Source: Cladophialophora immunda
Taxonomy: Eukaryota; Ascomycota; Eurotiomycetes; Chaetothyriales; Herpotrichiellaceae
NCBI RefSeq assembly: GCF_000835495.1
Contig: NW_015622544.1
Span: 1,197,704-1,261,703 of the forward strand
Direction: 5' to 3'
DNA: 64,000 nt
Positions 11,895 to 22,540 of this stretch are shown here, piece after piece (within the stretch, counting starts at the first letter, position 1; every line of letters starts with the position of its first letter). A program made the position numbers and the translations under genes. The notes under the pieces were generated by a model, which saw only the letters and a program-made list of their open reading frames with translations, searched no databases and had not been told where the DNA came from.

Positions 11895-12711
11895 GAATGC
11901 GGAAGGTGCCGTCAACTTTTCTGAACGTTCCGACTTTGAAGTGCAGGCTTGAGCCAAAGGGCTAGATCCGAAGAACCTGGGTAGATGAGCTTCCGGGATA
12001 TTTCTTCGGGATGCGGCATCTGAGAGGGGGCAAGATCTTTTGTCCTGGTAATGCAGGACGGGGTTATTCCTTGAAAGACAAACTGGGCTAGGATTGCACT
12101 CGCATCCGATGGGAGGATACCATCATTTGATGAGAAGAGCATTGCAAACACATTGGTACTCCGTAGAAACCCAATGACGGAGCCTGACCGAGACAGAACA
12201 AACGGTCGCAGCCTGATCCGAGCAATTCTCGTAGACACGAAAATCAGCCTTGCCTCTCCAGTTGATGGAGACTCCGTGCCCTGCCTGAGTAGGAAGCGCC
12301 GGACGGGCATTGGTGCACTGCTGGATGGCAAATTAAAAAGGGACACAAAGACCCAAGGAGAGCGCGAAATGTCGGAGCTGCGGATTGACGCGGGGCAGCG
12401 CAGACCAGCCAGCCTGTTGCCGCTCGATCGATATTTGGGCTTGGCGAGGAGCAAGAGCGCTTTCCCCTCGCTGTGCTGTGTCCCGCGTCACTGCTGCTTG
12501 GTCGGGTTCCTCATGAAAGTCTGACCGCCCCAACTATTTCTTAAACCTCTCAATCTTCTCACAGACACCAGTTCGCAGAACCTCGAGCACTTTGCACATA
12601 TCTGTCACCTTGATTCGCCCAAGTTCTTAAGGTCAGTGCGAGGCTCTAGTCTATAGAGAAGCAGAAATCTAACCCTATCGTTGCAGTTCAATCCCCCACC
12701 CAACTCTCAAC
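11895..12711. other. Intergenic region and malate dehydrogenase leader
   Basis: 817 bases in the same orientation hold the 3' UTR of eL28 and the promoter and leader of the malate dehydrogenase gene. A 5' UTR intron is likely at 12632-12686. Minus-strand frames (11912-12454) look like shadows. Confidence 0.5.
12632..12686 (+). other. Probable 5' UTR intron of malate dehydrogenase gene
   Basis: Donor GTCAGT at 12632, branch site CTAAC at 12669-12673 and acceptor TTGCAG ending at 12686 form a 55-base intron just upstream of the ATG at 12712. Its length and signals match the coding introns of the same gene. Inferred from signals only. Confidence 0.55.
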
Positions 12712-13960
12712 ATGGTCAAAGCTGTCGTGCTCGGTGCCTCTGGCGGCATTGGTCAGGTATGAGTGTCTCTTCCACAGGGCTACAGCAGATTGAGTCCAGT
12801 CTAACTTGTTGCCAGCCATTGTCTCTTCTTTGCAAGATCTCTCCCGTCATCGACGAACTCGCACTGTTCGATGTGGTCAACACCCCCGGTGTCGCAGCCG
12901 ATCTCTCACACATCTCCTCTGTCGCTGTACGTGTGCTGCAATCCTCCTGACCAATCTCAGCATGCCACGAGTCTAACCTGCACAGAGCATTGGCGGCTAC
13001 GTCGCAGCTCCAGGTGACTTCAAGGGAGAGAAACCAGAGACAGAAGAAGCAAAAAAGGCGGCTTTGACAGGCGCAGACATTGTCATCATCCCCGCCGGTG
13101 TCCCTCGTAGGTATCCCAGTCACCCTGAAGATTTGCTGCGACTGATCAAGGTTCTCAGGCAAGCCTGGCATGACTCGGGACGACCTGTTCAAGATCAACG
13201 CAGGAATTGTCAAGGGCCTCATTGAAGCCTGCGCCAAATACTGCCCCAAGGCATACATCTGTGTCATCTCAAACCCCGTCAACTCCACCGTCCCAATCGC
13301 CGCCGAAGTTCTGAAGGCAGCTGGTGTCTTCGACCCTCGGAGGCTGTTTGGTGTCACCACTCTCGACGTCGTCCGTGCTCAGACCTTCGTGGGAGAAATC
13401 ATTGGTGAGAAAGACCCAAGAAAGCTGATTATCCCTGTCATTGGCGGTCACTCTGGCAACACCATTGTGCCGCTGTTCAGCCAAGCCAAGCCTCCCGTCA
13501 ACATCCCATCAGACAAACTGGATGCTTTGGTGCACCGTGTCCAATTCGGTGGTGACGAGGTTGTCAAGGCCAAGGATGGTGCTGGGTCCGCAACTCTGTC
13601 CATGGCATATGCCGGTTTCAGGTTCGCCGAAGCCCTGATCAAGGCAGCCAAGGGTGAAAAGGGCATCATTGAGCCAACGTTCGTCTATCTCCCTGGTGTC
13701 CCTGGTGGTGATGCAATTGCCAAGGCAACTGGCTGTGAATACTTCTCCGTTCCTGTAGAACTCGGAGTAAGTTCCTTTCCTTATTATCTCTCTTCCTTGC
13801 TTCCTACTGACACTTGTGATAGCCCGACGGCGCAGAGAAAGCAATCGACATCCTCGGAAGCGCCAATGACTATGAGAAGAAGCACCTTGAGGAAGCGATC
13901 AAAGGTCTCAAGACCAACATCGAGACTGGTATCAGTTTCGTGAAGAACCCACCCAAGTAG
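12712..13960 (+). CDS. mdh: NAD-dependent malate dehydrogenase (cytosolic-type)
   Basis: Five exons: 12712-12756, 12816-12926, 12986-13106, 13159-13766 and 13823-13960, 340 residues. It interconverts malate and oxaloacetate with NAD. The dinucleotide-binding loop GASGGIGQ occupies residues 8-15. The mobile active-site loop PRKPGMTR supplies Arg93 and Arg99, the substrate-binding and proton-relay region is at [10 protein letters not shown], and the catalytic His190 lies in GGHSGNT. The protein begins directly with the MVKAVVLG strand, so there is no mitochondrial presequence, and the C-terminus (NPPK) is not a peroxisomal PTS1. A cytosolic isoform is therefore most likely. The third intron uses GTAGGT and splits codon 93. 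Early small exons and a likely 5' UTR intron are typical of highly expressed fungal genes. Confidence 0.94.
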
Positions 13961-14440
13961 GCTTGATCTTCTCTTTCTTTGTAACATTACCTGACTGTTT
14001 TGTAGGTAGGATGTGAGCGACTTCTAATTCCCCAGAACGAGCCTGCCTGCCTGCCACGCAGTTGTTCGGTCGTTGGACATTGTTGCGAGCGCGAAAAAGT
14101 GAGCCGGGCCACGGAGACTGACATGGAGCCATCGGAGCAGGTTATGAAAAGCATGTCTCGAGAAAACCAAGACGGCTGTCCTCGCCATGACATAGCTTTT
14201 CAGGCTGCATCCTTGTTGCAGCTTGGAGATCGCGTAGACAAAATCACTTATTCCTACTCTTCACGCTCCGTACAACCACCTCTCTGCGTTTCAAAACAGC
14301 AGCCGTGTCTGTCGTTTCTGACTACCAATTCTGGAGGGTTTGTGCAGGACATGCCCATGCATCAACTTAGCAATGGACACCATCCACGTAGACTCAGAGC
14401 CCTTCATCGAAACATGCCCACTCGTGCCGTATGTTTTCGG
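13961..14440. other. Convergent 3' interval, mdh / trs33
   Basis: 480 bases between two 3' ends; presumably both 3' UTRs. No gene-like feature was seen. Confidence 0.55.
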
Positions 14441-15403
14441 TCACGGCCTTATTTGAGGCTGCACCGTTGTAATCTGGAAAACCGCACCAGGCAGTTCTAT
14501 TGTCTCGGCCTGTACAGTGGCTTTGATTCCCAAGCTGCTCAGGACGCCGCGAATGATCCCGCAGGGGAAGAAAAGGTAAGGTCGCGCTCGTTGTAGGGCT
14601 TCGGCATGGTTGGCCATGGACATGCGCGTGAGTGGGCGGAATTTGTTGTCTGTAAGAACGAAGACGCCCTGTAGAAGAACATTGTCAGCGGCTCTGTTCA
14701 AAGTATGTGGACGTCGACAGCTCAAACAATGGATATTCCAGCAGAATGTCCCAGGTTTTGTAGACGGCTCTATCGGCCTCCGACTCTTATGAGAAGGGGG
14801 TTGAAAACAACGTACCCGGTGATTCGTCTTCAGGTTATCAACCTGCTTCCTCCACACTACACCCCAGATATCCTTGCAGAGAAACTTGATCACATCCAGG
14901 TGGTGATCATTCACGTTTCCCACATTGGCCCCGTTGAGCCCGGCCTGGTTGAAGCGCGGCCTGTCCCGCGAGATTCGTTCACTGAGGCCTTCCCCGACGC
15001 GGAAACCCAGGCGTTCGAGCCGGACGTAGACGGAGTCAGCGAAGATGGTGGTCGTAGGCAGTCCGTCTGCGGCGAGGAGGGCATTGTTCGAGGGCTGCGA
15101 GGATGCGGCGGCCGTAGCGTTAGCGCCCGTGACCGTGATGCTTGGTGCCGAGTTCGAGGCAGCGGTGGTGGTGGTCGTGCTTGCGCTGGTGGCACTGGCC
15201 GTGGGCGGGGGACCCTTGGATGTCCGTTTCGCAGTCGTCGAGCTCGTGGGGGAGGGTGTGGGACGGTCGAGAGACGCCTCGTAGGCCCGGGCCATGCGCT
15301 CGGCCAGCGGGACCAGCTCGATGATCAGGAGGTCGAAGCAGGAGATGTTGACGAGTCGGGAGTCGGCGTCCAGCGACAAGTCGGTGGTGGGAGGGGCAGC
15401 CAT
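14441..15403 (-). CDS. trs33: TRAPP complex subunit Trs33 (TRAPPC6-like)
   Basis: Two exons: 15403-14816 and 14668-14441, 271 residues. The first in-frame ATG is at 15403 (MAAPPTTDLSLDADSRLV); the frame further upstream starts with TTG. The Bet3-like fold of the TRAPP small subunits is seen in NISCFDLLIIELVPLAERMA at the start and in the C-terminal block YVRLERLGFRVGEGLSERI, FLCKDIWGVVWRKQVDNLKTN, GVFVLTDNKFRPLTRMS, ARPYLFFPCGIIRGVLSSLG. TRAPP tethers ER-derived vesicles at the Golgi and activates the Rab Ypt1. A Ser/Thr/Ala-rich insert (roughly residues 45-110) separates the first helix from the core and makes the protein longer than yeast Trs33. The 147-base intron has GTACGT..CTACAG signals, is a multiple of three, and contains no stop in frame. 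Confidence 0.88.
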   Translation of the reverse strand: MAAPPTTDLSLDADSRLVNISCFDLLIIELVPLAERMARAYEASLDRPTPSPTSSTTAKRTSKGPPPTASATSASTTTTTAASNSAPSITVTGANATAAASSQPSNNALLAADGLPTTTIFADSVYVRLERLGFRVGEGLSERISRDRPRFNQAGLNGANVGNVNDHHLDVIKFLCKDIWGVVWRKQVDNLKTNHRVRCFQPPSHKSRRPIEPSTKPGTFCWNIHCLSCRRPHTLNRAADNVLLQGVFVLTDNKFRPLTRMSMANHAEALQRARPYLFFPCGIIRGVLSSLGIKATVQAETIELPGAVFQITTVQPQIRP

Positions 15404-16226
15404 CGCTCTGCAAGCCTCAAGGGCGTCAGTTGTTTGCAAGCGATCAACCCGCCGAGGGAGGCCTGCTTAGGTGGAAGCAATATGGAGTTTTGGGGGAGTT
15501 TGTGGTTCGATGGAGTCTCATAGCTCGAGGCGTCGGGTCGGGTCTTCGGACAAAGGTGGACACGAGATACACGTTACTGACAGGGTAGGACTGATATTCC
15601 CGTTCCCAATAGTTGTATCATGGCTGCGGAAAGCTGATGGAGCAAACTGGAGATTTCGCGGAGAGTTCGTTGGGAGATCAGATTGTCAGGTACATAGATT
15701 CGAGAGTCACGTGGTGTTGGAGTTGCAAGGCTGAGATATAGGAGCCAAGTACGGAGTACTTGGTATATACCTCTACAAGAGCTACTATCGAACACGGAAA
15801 TACACGTTGGTCATGATGTATAGCAGAGTATTCAACAACGCCAAAGAGTGAACTGTACCAGACACACTCAAAGGCATGCGCAGAGAACAGATCCCCGTTG
15901 TTTCCAAGGCAAGCTTAACCTTCATTAGAGACGCATGCCATTTCGACACTTCTTGATGAGAGCCGAAACGGATCCAGTATCATTGGAGAATTGGAAAAGG
16001 GTCCAAGTTACAGTATTAAGCTATAGTATATTCCCGGAGCCACCACCGAGTCTTTGATCCCATCGCAAGTGATAGCATGCAGTCATAACTGCATCCGCCT
16101 TGATTCTCAAATGCACATGTCCACATCAACAACCAAAATAATTATTGTACAGCTATATCATCTTTTGATGGGCACCTGGAAAATTGAACCCAGAAGTTCT
16201 TTACTCACGTTCCGTCCGGCGGATAT
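15404..16226. other. Intergenic region between trs33 and sec16
   Basis: 823 bases contain the trs33 promoter and the sec16 3' UTR. A perfect inverted repeat, CCAAGTAC-GGA-GTACTTGG, lies at 15745-15763. Otherwise the stretch is AT-rich near 16020-16160 and has no coding frame. Confidence 0.55.
15745..15763. repeat. Perfect 8-bp inverted repeat with 3-bp loop
   Basis: CCAAGTAC and GTACTTGG flank GGA, upstream of trs33. It could form a small hairpin or bind a dimeric factor; no function is shown. Confidence 0.5.
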
Positions 16227-19200
16227 CTACTGCGCCATGACATCCACGTATCTGCCCGACTTTGGTCCTTTCTTGCCAGGCTTCGCAGACTTTCGTCCGG
16301 TCGCAGGGCCGATCAAGTCGTCGATGCTGCTAGCATTGCTCATTGCTGTGGCAGGACGCGGTGGTGGAGCAAGGCCAGGAGTTGTGGGGTGGCCGATTGG
16401 AGGGGTACTGGTAGCGCTAGGAGGACCAGAAACTCCAATATGTACCGGTGGTCTTGCTGAGGCTCCGGCTCCTTCGGCAGGAGTGCCAGCGCGACTCGAG
16501 GGTGCTGACGGCGGCCCCATCCCTAGGCCTGGAGTATTAGGATGCGAGGTAGGAGGTGTAGATGCCATTGGCGGCCTCGGAGGGCCCCCAGAGCTCATAG
16601 GAGGCGCAGGCGTGCCACCCATCCTTGGAGGTGGAGGGGTTGCCGTCTTCTTTGCCGCGTCCGGATTGTCAGGATTCACCCATTTCCCAAGTTCTTTGTC
16701 GTAATACAGTTTCATCTTCGATTCACCTAGATTGGCCCTGTAAACTTTTTGGTCGGCCCCCTTGCTGGGAGCGTCATCCAAGCTTTCGGTCTTCTTTCCT
16801 CCCAGCCATCCACCGAACCACGACGAGGATCTTTTTGATTCTTTCTTCTCCTTTTCGCGAGCAGCGTCTGCTTCGGCTGCAGCACGGAAGGCGGCTTCTG
16901 CTGCAGCGTCATTCGCACGTTTGCGTGCTGTCTCATCCTCCAGTGAAGACTTCGACTCAGTATCCTGCGGCTGGTGTGATATGCGAGGGAAGTCGTCGTC
17001 GTCGTCGTCCATGAATGATTTTTTCTTAGATCTTACCTCGTTGGGTGCTTCGTCTGGCGAGTCGGGTTCCGGAACGTAGGGGACATAGCCGGTGCCAGTA
17101 GGAGGCTCGTAGCCATAAGACTGTGAGGGCGCTTCGAAGCCCATACCGCCACCATCATCCCGTTGGGGCGTCTCGGAATCTCCGGGTTGAGGGGGTTCAT
17201 AGCCACTATAAGATGCTGGTTCTTCGGGGATCTGGGATACCGCAGCCGGCTCGGGAGTATATCCATATGATTGTCGGATGACATCTTCAGCGGGAGGAGT
17301 TGGCGCATATGTGTTGGGGCGCATTGGAGTCATGTTTGCAGCCGCTGATTGTGCACTGGTATTCGGCATGTAGGAGGACCTCGGAGGGCTCTGCGGGAAG
17401 GAGGTCGGGGGGGATGCTGTGGCGAAAGCTTGATAAGGATTTGCAACAGGCGATGCTTGTATATGCTGAAACATGTTCATTGGTTCGAATTGATGATTGT
17501 TCTGGGAGTGAGAAGTCGATGGAGGTGATCTTTGAGAATCCAGAGATGGTCGTCCACGAGTAAGCTCTGCCGAGGATCGTGCTGATTGTATGCCGTTGGG
17601 TGCATACCTGGATCCAGCAACTGTTGTAGGAACAGATTGTGGGTAAGATCCATGCATATCGGACTGGGACGCTGTTCTGCTGATTGATGGCGTGCCGGCT
17701 ATGTTCGCGAACGGACCGGCATCGACTGCGTCTTTTCCAGAACCTTTGGATTCGGCGTCACTATCATCACCTGCAACAAAACTGCTGAATTTGTTCCACA
17801 TAGACCCTCCGACTTTTTCTAGGCTTGGCTTTCCGATCCAGGATGACGACCCTTGAATTGGCGTCTGTTTGAGCCGATTTGATAAGTCATCGAGCTCAGA
17901 CAGGAATAGAGGATGATAGTATGCTGACATCTTTGTGCTCGATTTGAATGTCGACGCGATTGCATCACAATAAGATTGTGCCTCCAATCTCATTCCGGAC
18001 TCCGCCATGTTTGCTGCTCGTTGCAACTTAAAAACAGAAAGATGTGGCATGAATGACAAGGATGCTCCTGCTGCTAGAATGCTCGTTGCAAACTCGTAAA
18101 TTTCAGTGAGCAAAATAGCATCTTGGTCGCGGCCAAAGTCGAATGGCTGAGCTTTGTGGTTCGCGCCGAGTAAGACGATAGCCGCATGTTCTTCATCGAG
18201 CCCACCAAACAGAACAGGTCTCTGAGGGTTCCTGGAGAAGAGATAGCAAATATGTGCCGCTTCAATGCGATTGTAATCCTCAAGCAATCTTCCAAGGACT
18301 GCCAAGGCTTGATGGTCGCCTTGACACCGATTGTTTAGCACCAGACTCAGAGTTTCCTTCCATCGATTCAGACCATCAAGGGCATTCTTTGTCGGCCCAC
18401 CCATATCGACTTTGCTCACCATTTGGAGCCCAGCACGGGCAGAGGGTGGAACCAGCTCGTCTATGCTCTCTTCGAGATTACCCCCGAAGATTTCGTACAG
18501 AGCAGAGAGTGATTCAGTGTTCTCGCCGGTGGTCTTCACCTCTTGGCGCACGAACTCTCTCACCACTTGACTCCAAACTGAACGGTCCATCGTCGAGGCT
18601 ATGATGAGAGCGTGCGACCACAGGCGGTTATCCATGGCATGAAACACGGCCGCCTGTCGATCGCCACCAAGCAAGCGCTTTCGCAAAGTTTCAACTGCCA
18701 TTGGATCCACCGAGTCGGGACGCACATTTGCACCAGGAGGTCTGTAGATACCAGAAACCTGTTCACCGTCGCGATACTGGATTGGACTTGACAGGTCCAC
18801 GTTATGGACCTCCGGAGAAAGCAGGAGATTGATTGCTTTCAATGCAGATCCATCAAGAGATCCATCGTATTCCACAAGGGTACGAACGATCTTCCAGAGC
18901 AAGACCTTTTCATGATACCGCGTAGCAGGATCATCATGAGATGGAGCATGGACGATGTGTGGCGGATTCACCTCCATACCATTTATGTAATTTGTCATCC
19001 AGGACAATACATCTTTCTTCTTCGACTTGGATCGCAATGGGCCGGGAAACTGGTTCCAAAGTTCCGCGAGCGGAATCATATCTTTGGCGTTATGAATAGA
19101 CACTGCTCCAGCCGTCGGCTTGATCTGAGGTCGTGGCGCCCCTGTCGCATATCTGGGCACAAGCTTCGGAAAGGTGCTAATGACGGTACCGCCAAACCCA

Positions 19201-21905
19201 AATCTGAACAAGGGGGCACCTTTCCAACGCTCCAGAGGATCAAATTGCGTGTCATCTTGAGGTCGTACGAACTCGGTTTCCGGAGCCAGCCCCCGAGCTC
19301 GGACACTAGGCCTTGCGGGTGGAACAGGCTCTAGTGGGGCCACGGTCCTACTAGGTAGCGGCTGTCCATACGCAGAAGCTGGACGGTTGATGATATCGCT
19401 TGAATAAACAGGAAATGCTCCTTGGGGACGCTGTTTGGATGGAGACTGGGTTTGTGACCGGCGTGGAGGGGGCAATTGTTCGCCATTGGGCCGTCTGGTC
19501 GCCGATGCTTGATGAGAGTCCGCCATGCCACCTCGATCAGGGGAAGTTATCGGATAAGGCGCAGTGGCACCGGGTGGTGAGAACTGATTTGCATGTGCAG
19601 GTGGGGGAGAAATCTGCATGACTGATGCTGGCGTTCCGTCGACATTTTCGTCCACTGAACTTTTGTGATATGCAAGTGGACTCGAAGTCCGAGGTTGGAA
19701 GGGCAGGATCGCGGGCGTGGCATGTGGATGTTGTGATGAGGGCTTATTTGGCATTGCTGCCGTGCTTTGATGTGGAGCAGGAGGTGGCGTCGGCTGCGCA
19801 GCATACCTTGCCGCAGTTGCAGTTGCAGTTTGTGGGGGAGGCGCTGGAGAATATCGAGGAGAAGGCCCTGGCCGAGGACCTAGGGTTGATGTGACGGGAG
19901 CTGGCGAATACCTGGCAGTTGTAGCTGCTGGTACAGGAGGAGGCTGTAGCGGGACATTTGCATAAGGATCCAAGCGCTCGGGAGGCCGCAGCTGATACTG
20001 AGAATATGGATCAGAGGGACCAGGGGGTGAAGTTTGCTGTTGAGGAGGCGGAGGAGGAGCGATGGGTGGGCTTTGAGCCGGCAATGGCGGCGGAGGAGCA
20101 ACTACGCTATGTTGCGGAGTGTGGCGGCCGGTATGTCGTGGCCTTGATGCCAACGGCAACTCTTCAAAGAAGCTTGAAGAAGAACCAGACGTCGGTGTCT
20201 CAGTCTTGCTAGGTGTAAAGGCGGACACGCTTCGTGGCGGCATGGCGGGAGACGGAGCTGGGGGTGGCACAACACCAGATCCTGACCCCGGCGGCATGTT
20301 CGGATGGAAAGGTGATTGTAGGGGCTTTTCAGACAGACTGCTACTCCTCGGTGGCGGCGCAACAGACCTTGTTGTCTGGACGGGCTGAGGAACATGGGCT
20401 CTTTTCCTTGATTTGCTCAGCTCCAGGGGCAAATCATACGGAGATTTGTATCCGTCTCTTGCCTGATCAACATAGCTCTTTACATTCTGAGACTGTGGTT
20501 CCTGTTGTAAGTGGGCTTGGAAAGAACCCATTGGAGCCAGTTCAGGACGTGGCAATCCAACAGTGTTATGTGTGGTAGGGGCCTCAGGAGATAGCTGGAG
20601 CATATCAGAAGTAGACGGTTGATGAGGTGCGTACGGGTTGGCAGAGCTCTGCCTTTGCGCTGGGAGCTGTTGTTGGGAAACGGTGTACGGCGTTGGTTGT
20701 GTGGCGGGTATGTTAGGAATCGTTGACGACTCTTGTAAAGAGGCAATGAAAGAGGACGGCGAACCCGGCTCGGAATCAGGAAGTAGGTCGTCGGCATCTT
20801 CCACTAAAAATTCTTCGTCACCAAGGGCTGCTGCCCACATAGCGTCAACATCTTCCGTCTCTGGGATGACGGGCAACTTATTGTCCTCATTAGACGCTGC
20901 CCCGACGGCGAGGTCGTCGAAGAAAGAGGTTTCGGCTGCTACTGGAATCGGTGGAGACTCTTGTGCATGGTCATCGGGTAGGTCCAGCGAGTCCAGAACC
21001 TGTGCTGTGGACTTCCTGTCAAGGGAAGGGGTTTGTAAAGTATCAGCTGAAGCCCCGTTGATGTTCGAAAAGAAGGTGGATTCTTCGTCGTCTTGCGCCG
21101 CTTCAAAGGGATTTTGTCGTGATCGCTCCTCCGGAGCCACCCGATCAGCTGGGCTCGTTTCATCCGCTTGGATAAGTGGTACGCCCTCTTCGTAGCGCAT
21201 AGCCTCCTCATCAACCGCCTCTCCCTGTGGTGGGATTGTCCAGGACTGAGGATCGCGAGTCCCATCATGATTGTCATTCATCCAAGACAGACTCTGGGGC
21301 TCCGTAGCGGCGCTTTCTTGTCGCGTTGCCTGACCAGCTTCTGTAGTGCCGTTGACAGTCTCAAAGTCAATCCCATTCTGCGTCAGGTCGGTGACGGGTT
21401 CTTCTGTTGCGGTCGCGGGCGAAACAAACTCGGGAAATGTTGTGGAGCGATGAACTTGGTCAAGAATATGAGCGCTGTCGAGACGCTTGATTCCCCAAGC
21501 AGGATCTAGTCTTTCATTGTCGTCATCAGACGGCAATTCATCGCTCCCAAGACCTCCGCCTGCGGGTTGAGAGGTCCATGTTGCATGCGTTCCATGCCCG
21601 TTAGCCATGGCTGCGCCCGTTACACCCGTTACAGGCTTATCTTGAATGGTCGACTCTGTGAATGTATCTTCTGTCGAAAAACCGACATCCCCATTCTGTC
21701 GTGAAATAGGAGTTGGAGGAATCACCGTCATCGACGTGCTTGCAAAGAGATCCGAATCGACGTTTCCGCTCGATTGCTCTGGGGCTTTCGATTCGTCTTT
21801 GAACTCGTCGATGGTGTCTGGGCGCAGGGCTGGGAGCCAGTGACCTGATTGCATAAATTCTCTCGGCTCTGAAGAGCCTGCTTCGTCAAGGGTGGCTGTG
21901 TCCAT
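16227..21905 (-). CDS. sec16: COPII coat assembly protein Sec16
   Basis: A single uninterrupted exon encodes 1892 residues, the expected size for Sec16, which organises ER exit sites and scaffolds COPII (Sec23/24, Sec13/31, Sar1). The first ~870 residues are acidic, then Pro/Ser/Gln-rich and disordered (many PPP runs, PPPPPPQQQ). The central conserved domain lies around residues 890-1030 (RFGFGGTVISTFPKLVPRYA, LAELWNQFPGPL, DVLSWMTNYINGMEV). The helical Sec23-binding/ACE1 region follows at about 1085-1380 (AVFHAMDNRLWSHALIIAST, QRPVLFGGLDEEHAAIVLLG, AYYHPLFLSELDDLSNRL). The C-terminal third is again low-complexity, with a poly-Asp run (MDDDDDDFP), an Ala/Glu/Lys coiled segment, the short motif SSSWFGGWLGGKK near 1700 and a Pro/Gly-rich tail. 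It is divergent from neo1 across 635 bases. Confidence 0.93.
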   Translation of the reverse strand: MDTATLDEAGSSEPREFMQSGHWLPALRPDTIDEFKDESKAPEQSSGNVDSDLFASTSMTVIPPTPISRQNGDVGFSTEDTFTESTIQDKPVTGVTGAAMANGHGTHATWTSQPAGGGLGSDELPSDDDNERLDPAWGIKRLDSAHILDQVHRSTTFPEFVSPATATEEPVTDLTQNGIDFETVNGTTEAGQATRQESAATEPQSLSWMNDNHDGTRDPQSWTIPPQGEAVDEEAMRYEEGVPLIQADETSPADRVAPEERSRQNPFEAAQDDEESTFFSNINGASADTLQTPSLDRKSTAQVLDSLDLPDDHAQESPPIPVAAETSFFDDLAVGAASNEDNKLPVIPETEDVDAMWAAALGDEEFLVEDADDLLPDSEPGSPSSFIASLQESSTIPNIPATQPTPYTVSQQQLPAQRQSSANPYAPHQPSTSDMLQLSPEAPTTHNTVGLPRPELAPMGSFQAHLQQEPQSQNVKSYVDQARDGYKSPYDLPLELSKSRKRAHVPQPVQTTRSVAPPPRSSSLSEKPLQSPFHPNMPPGSGSGVVPPPAPSPAMPPRSVSAFTPSKTETPTSGSSSSFFEELPLASRPRHTGRHTPQHSVVAPPPPLPAQSPPIAPPPPPQQQTSPPGPSDPYSQYQLRPPERLDPYANVPLQPPPVPAATTARYSPAPVTSTLGPRPGPSPRYSPAPPPQTATATAARYAAQPTPPPAPHQSTAAMPNKPSSQHPHATPAILPFQPRTSSPLAYHKSSVDENVDGTPASVMQISPPPAHANQFSPPGATAPYPITSPDRGGMADSHQASATRRPNGEQLPPPRRSQTQSPSKQRPQGAFPVYSSDIINRPASAYGQPLPSRTVAPLEPVPPARPSVRARGLAPETEFVRPQDDTQFDPLERWKGAPLFRFGFGGTVISTFPKLVPRYATGAPRPQIKPTAGAVSIHNAKDMIPLAELWNQFPGPLRSKSKKKDVLSWMTNYINGMEVNPPHIVHAPSHDDPATRYHEKVLLWKIVRTLVEYDGSLDGSALKAINLLLSPEVHNVDLSSPIQYRDGEQVSGIYRPPGANVRPDSVDPMAVETLRKRLLGGDRQAAVFHAMDNRLWSHALIIASTMDRSVWSQVVREFVRQEVKTTGENTESLSALYEIFGGNLEESIDELVPPSARAGLQMVSKVDMGGPTKNALDGLNRWKETLSLVLNNRCQGDHQALAVLGRLLEDYNRIEAAHICYLFSRNPQRPVLFGGLDEEHAAIVLLGANHKAQPFDFGRDQDAILLTEIYEFATSILAAGASLSFMPHLSVFKLQRAANMAESGMRLEAQSYCDAIASTFKSSTKMSAYYHPLFLSELDDLSNRLKQTPIQGSSSWIGKPSLEKVGGSMWNKFSSFVAGDDSDAESKGSGKDAVDAGPFANIAGTPSISRTASQSDMHGSYPQSVPTTVAGSRYAPNGIQSARSSAELTRGRPSLDSQRSPPSTSHSQNNHQFEPMNMFQHIQASPVANPYQAFATASPPTSFPQSPPRSSYMPNTSAQSAAANMTPMRPNTYAPTPPAEDVIRQSYGYTPEPAAVSQIPEEPASYSGYEPPQPGDSETPQRDDGGGMGFEAPSQSYGYEPPTGTGYVPYVPEPDSPDEAPNEVRSKKKSFMDDDDDDFPRISHQPQDTESKSSLEDETARKRANDAAAEAAFRAAAEADAAREKEKKESKRSSSWFGGWLGGKKTESLDDAPSKGADQKVYRANLGESKMKLYYDKELGKWVNPDNPDAAKKTATPPPPRMGGTPAPPMSSGGPPRPPMASTPPTSHPNTPGLGMGPPSAPSSRAGTPAEGAGASARPPVHIGVSGPPSATSTPPIGHPTTPGLAPPPRPATAMSNASSIDDLIGPATGRKSAKPGKKGPKSGRYVDVMAQ

Positions 21906-22540
21906 TGCGGCTTCGAAGGAAACGACGAAAACTAGTTCAAGTCAGCAAAGACCAGGGGGTTAGTTCGCATAATCTTGATACACACATGTACAACGAATTA
22001 GCAACGCTTTTGATACATGTCGCAGAAGGAAAGCCTATTCACGGGCGATGCAGTTGATTAGGCACCGTGAAAGGATCTGTGGAGGGTTCGACGGGTGTTG
22101 AGAGATGGGAGAGATTGTGAAGTGAAGGCCAGATTGTTTCGCCTGACACGGAATGGAGATGCGGATATGAGGTGCGGATACGGATGAGGACTGGCAGCGC
22201 CAGATGCCTCACTAGCCATGCCCACCACCCAGGAGCCTAAAAGCGGCGGCCCCAGGGGGTTCTCAGCCAGGGCGCGGCTCGGCGCGCTTCATCATTTGCT
22301 TGGGCCAGAATGTCATGTCTTGCCTCGACAAGGCATCCGTATTATTTCTCCTCTTCAACGACGTCCTCCCCTACCTGACCCGTTGTTTCCATTATTTCCG
22401 CGAGGCCAGGACGGATCTGTGTCGACCAAATCCCTTACACCTGTTCACACGCAGAAGTATGCACCAAAGTTGAATATCCCTCAGCCAACATTCCGAGCCC
22501 TGTCGCTCAACGATACTCCTGAGGATGACCGGGGAAGAGC
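21906..22540. promoter_or_regulatory. Bidirectional promoter region sec16 / neo1
   Basis: 635 bases separate the opposing ATGs at 21905 and 22541. The short interval leaves room for little more than two core promoters and leaders. I see no clear TATA box. A plus-strand frame at 22218-22580 overlaps the neo1 start but is probably fortuitous. Confidence 0.6.

Noticed and set aside
14705..15523. 272-codon plus-strand frame over trs33
   Set aside because: Antisense shadow of the Trs33 coding exon; Gly/Arg-rich and without domain character.
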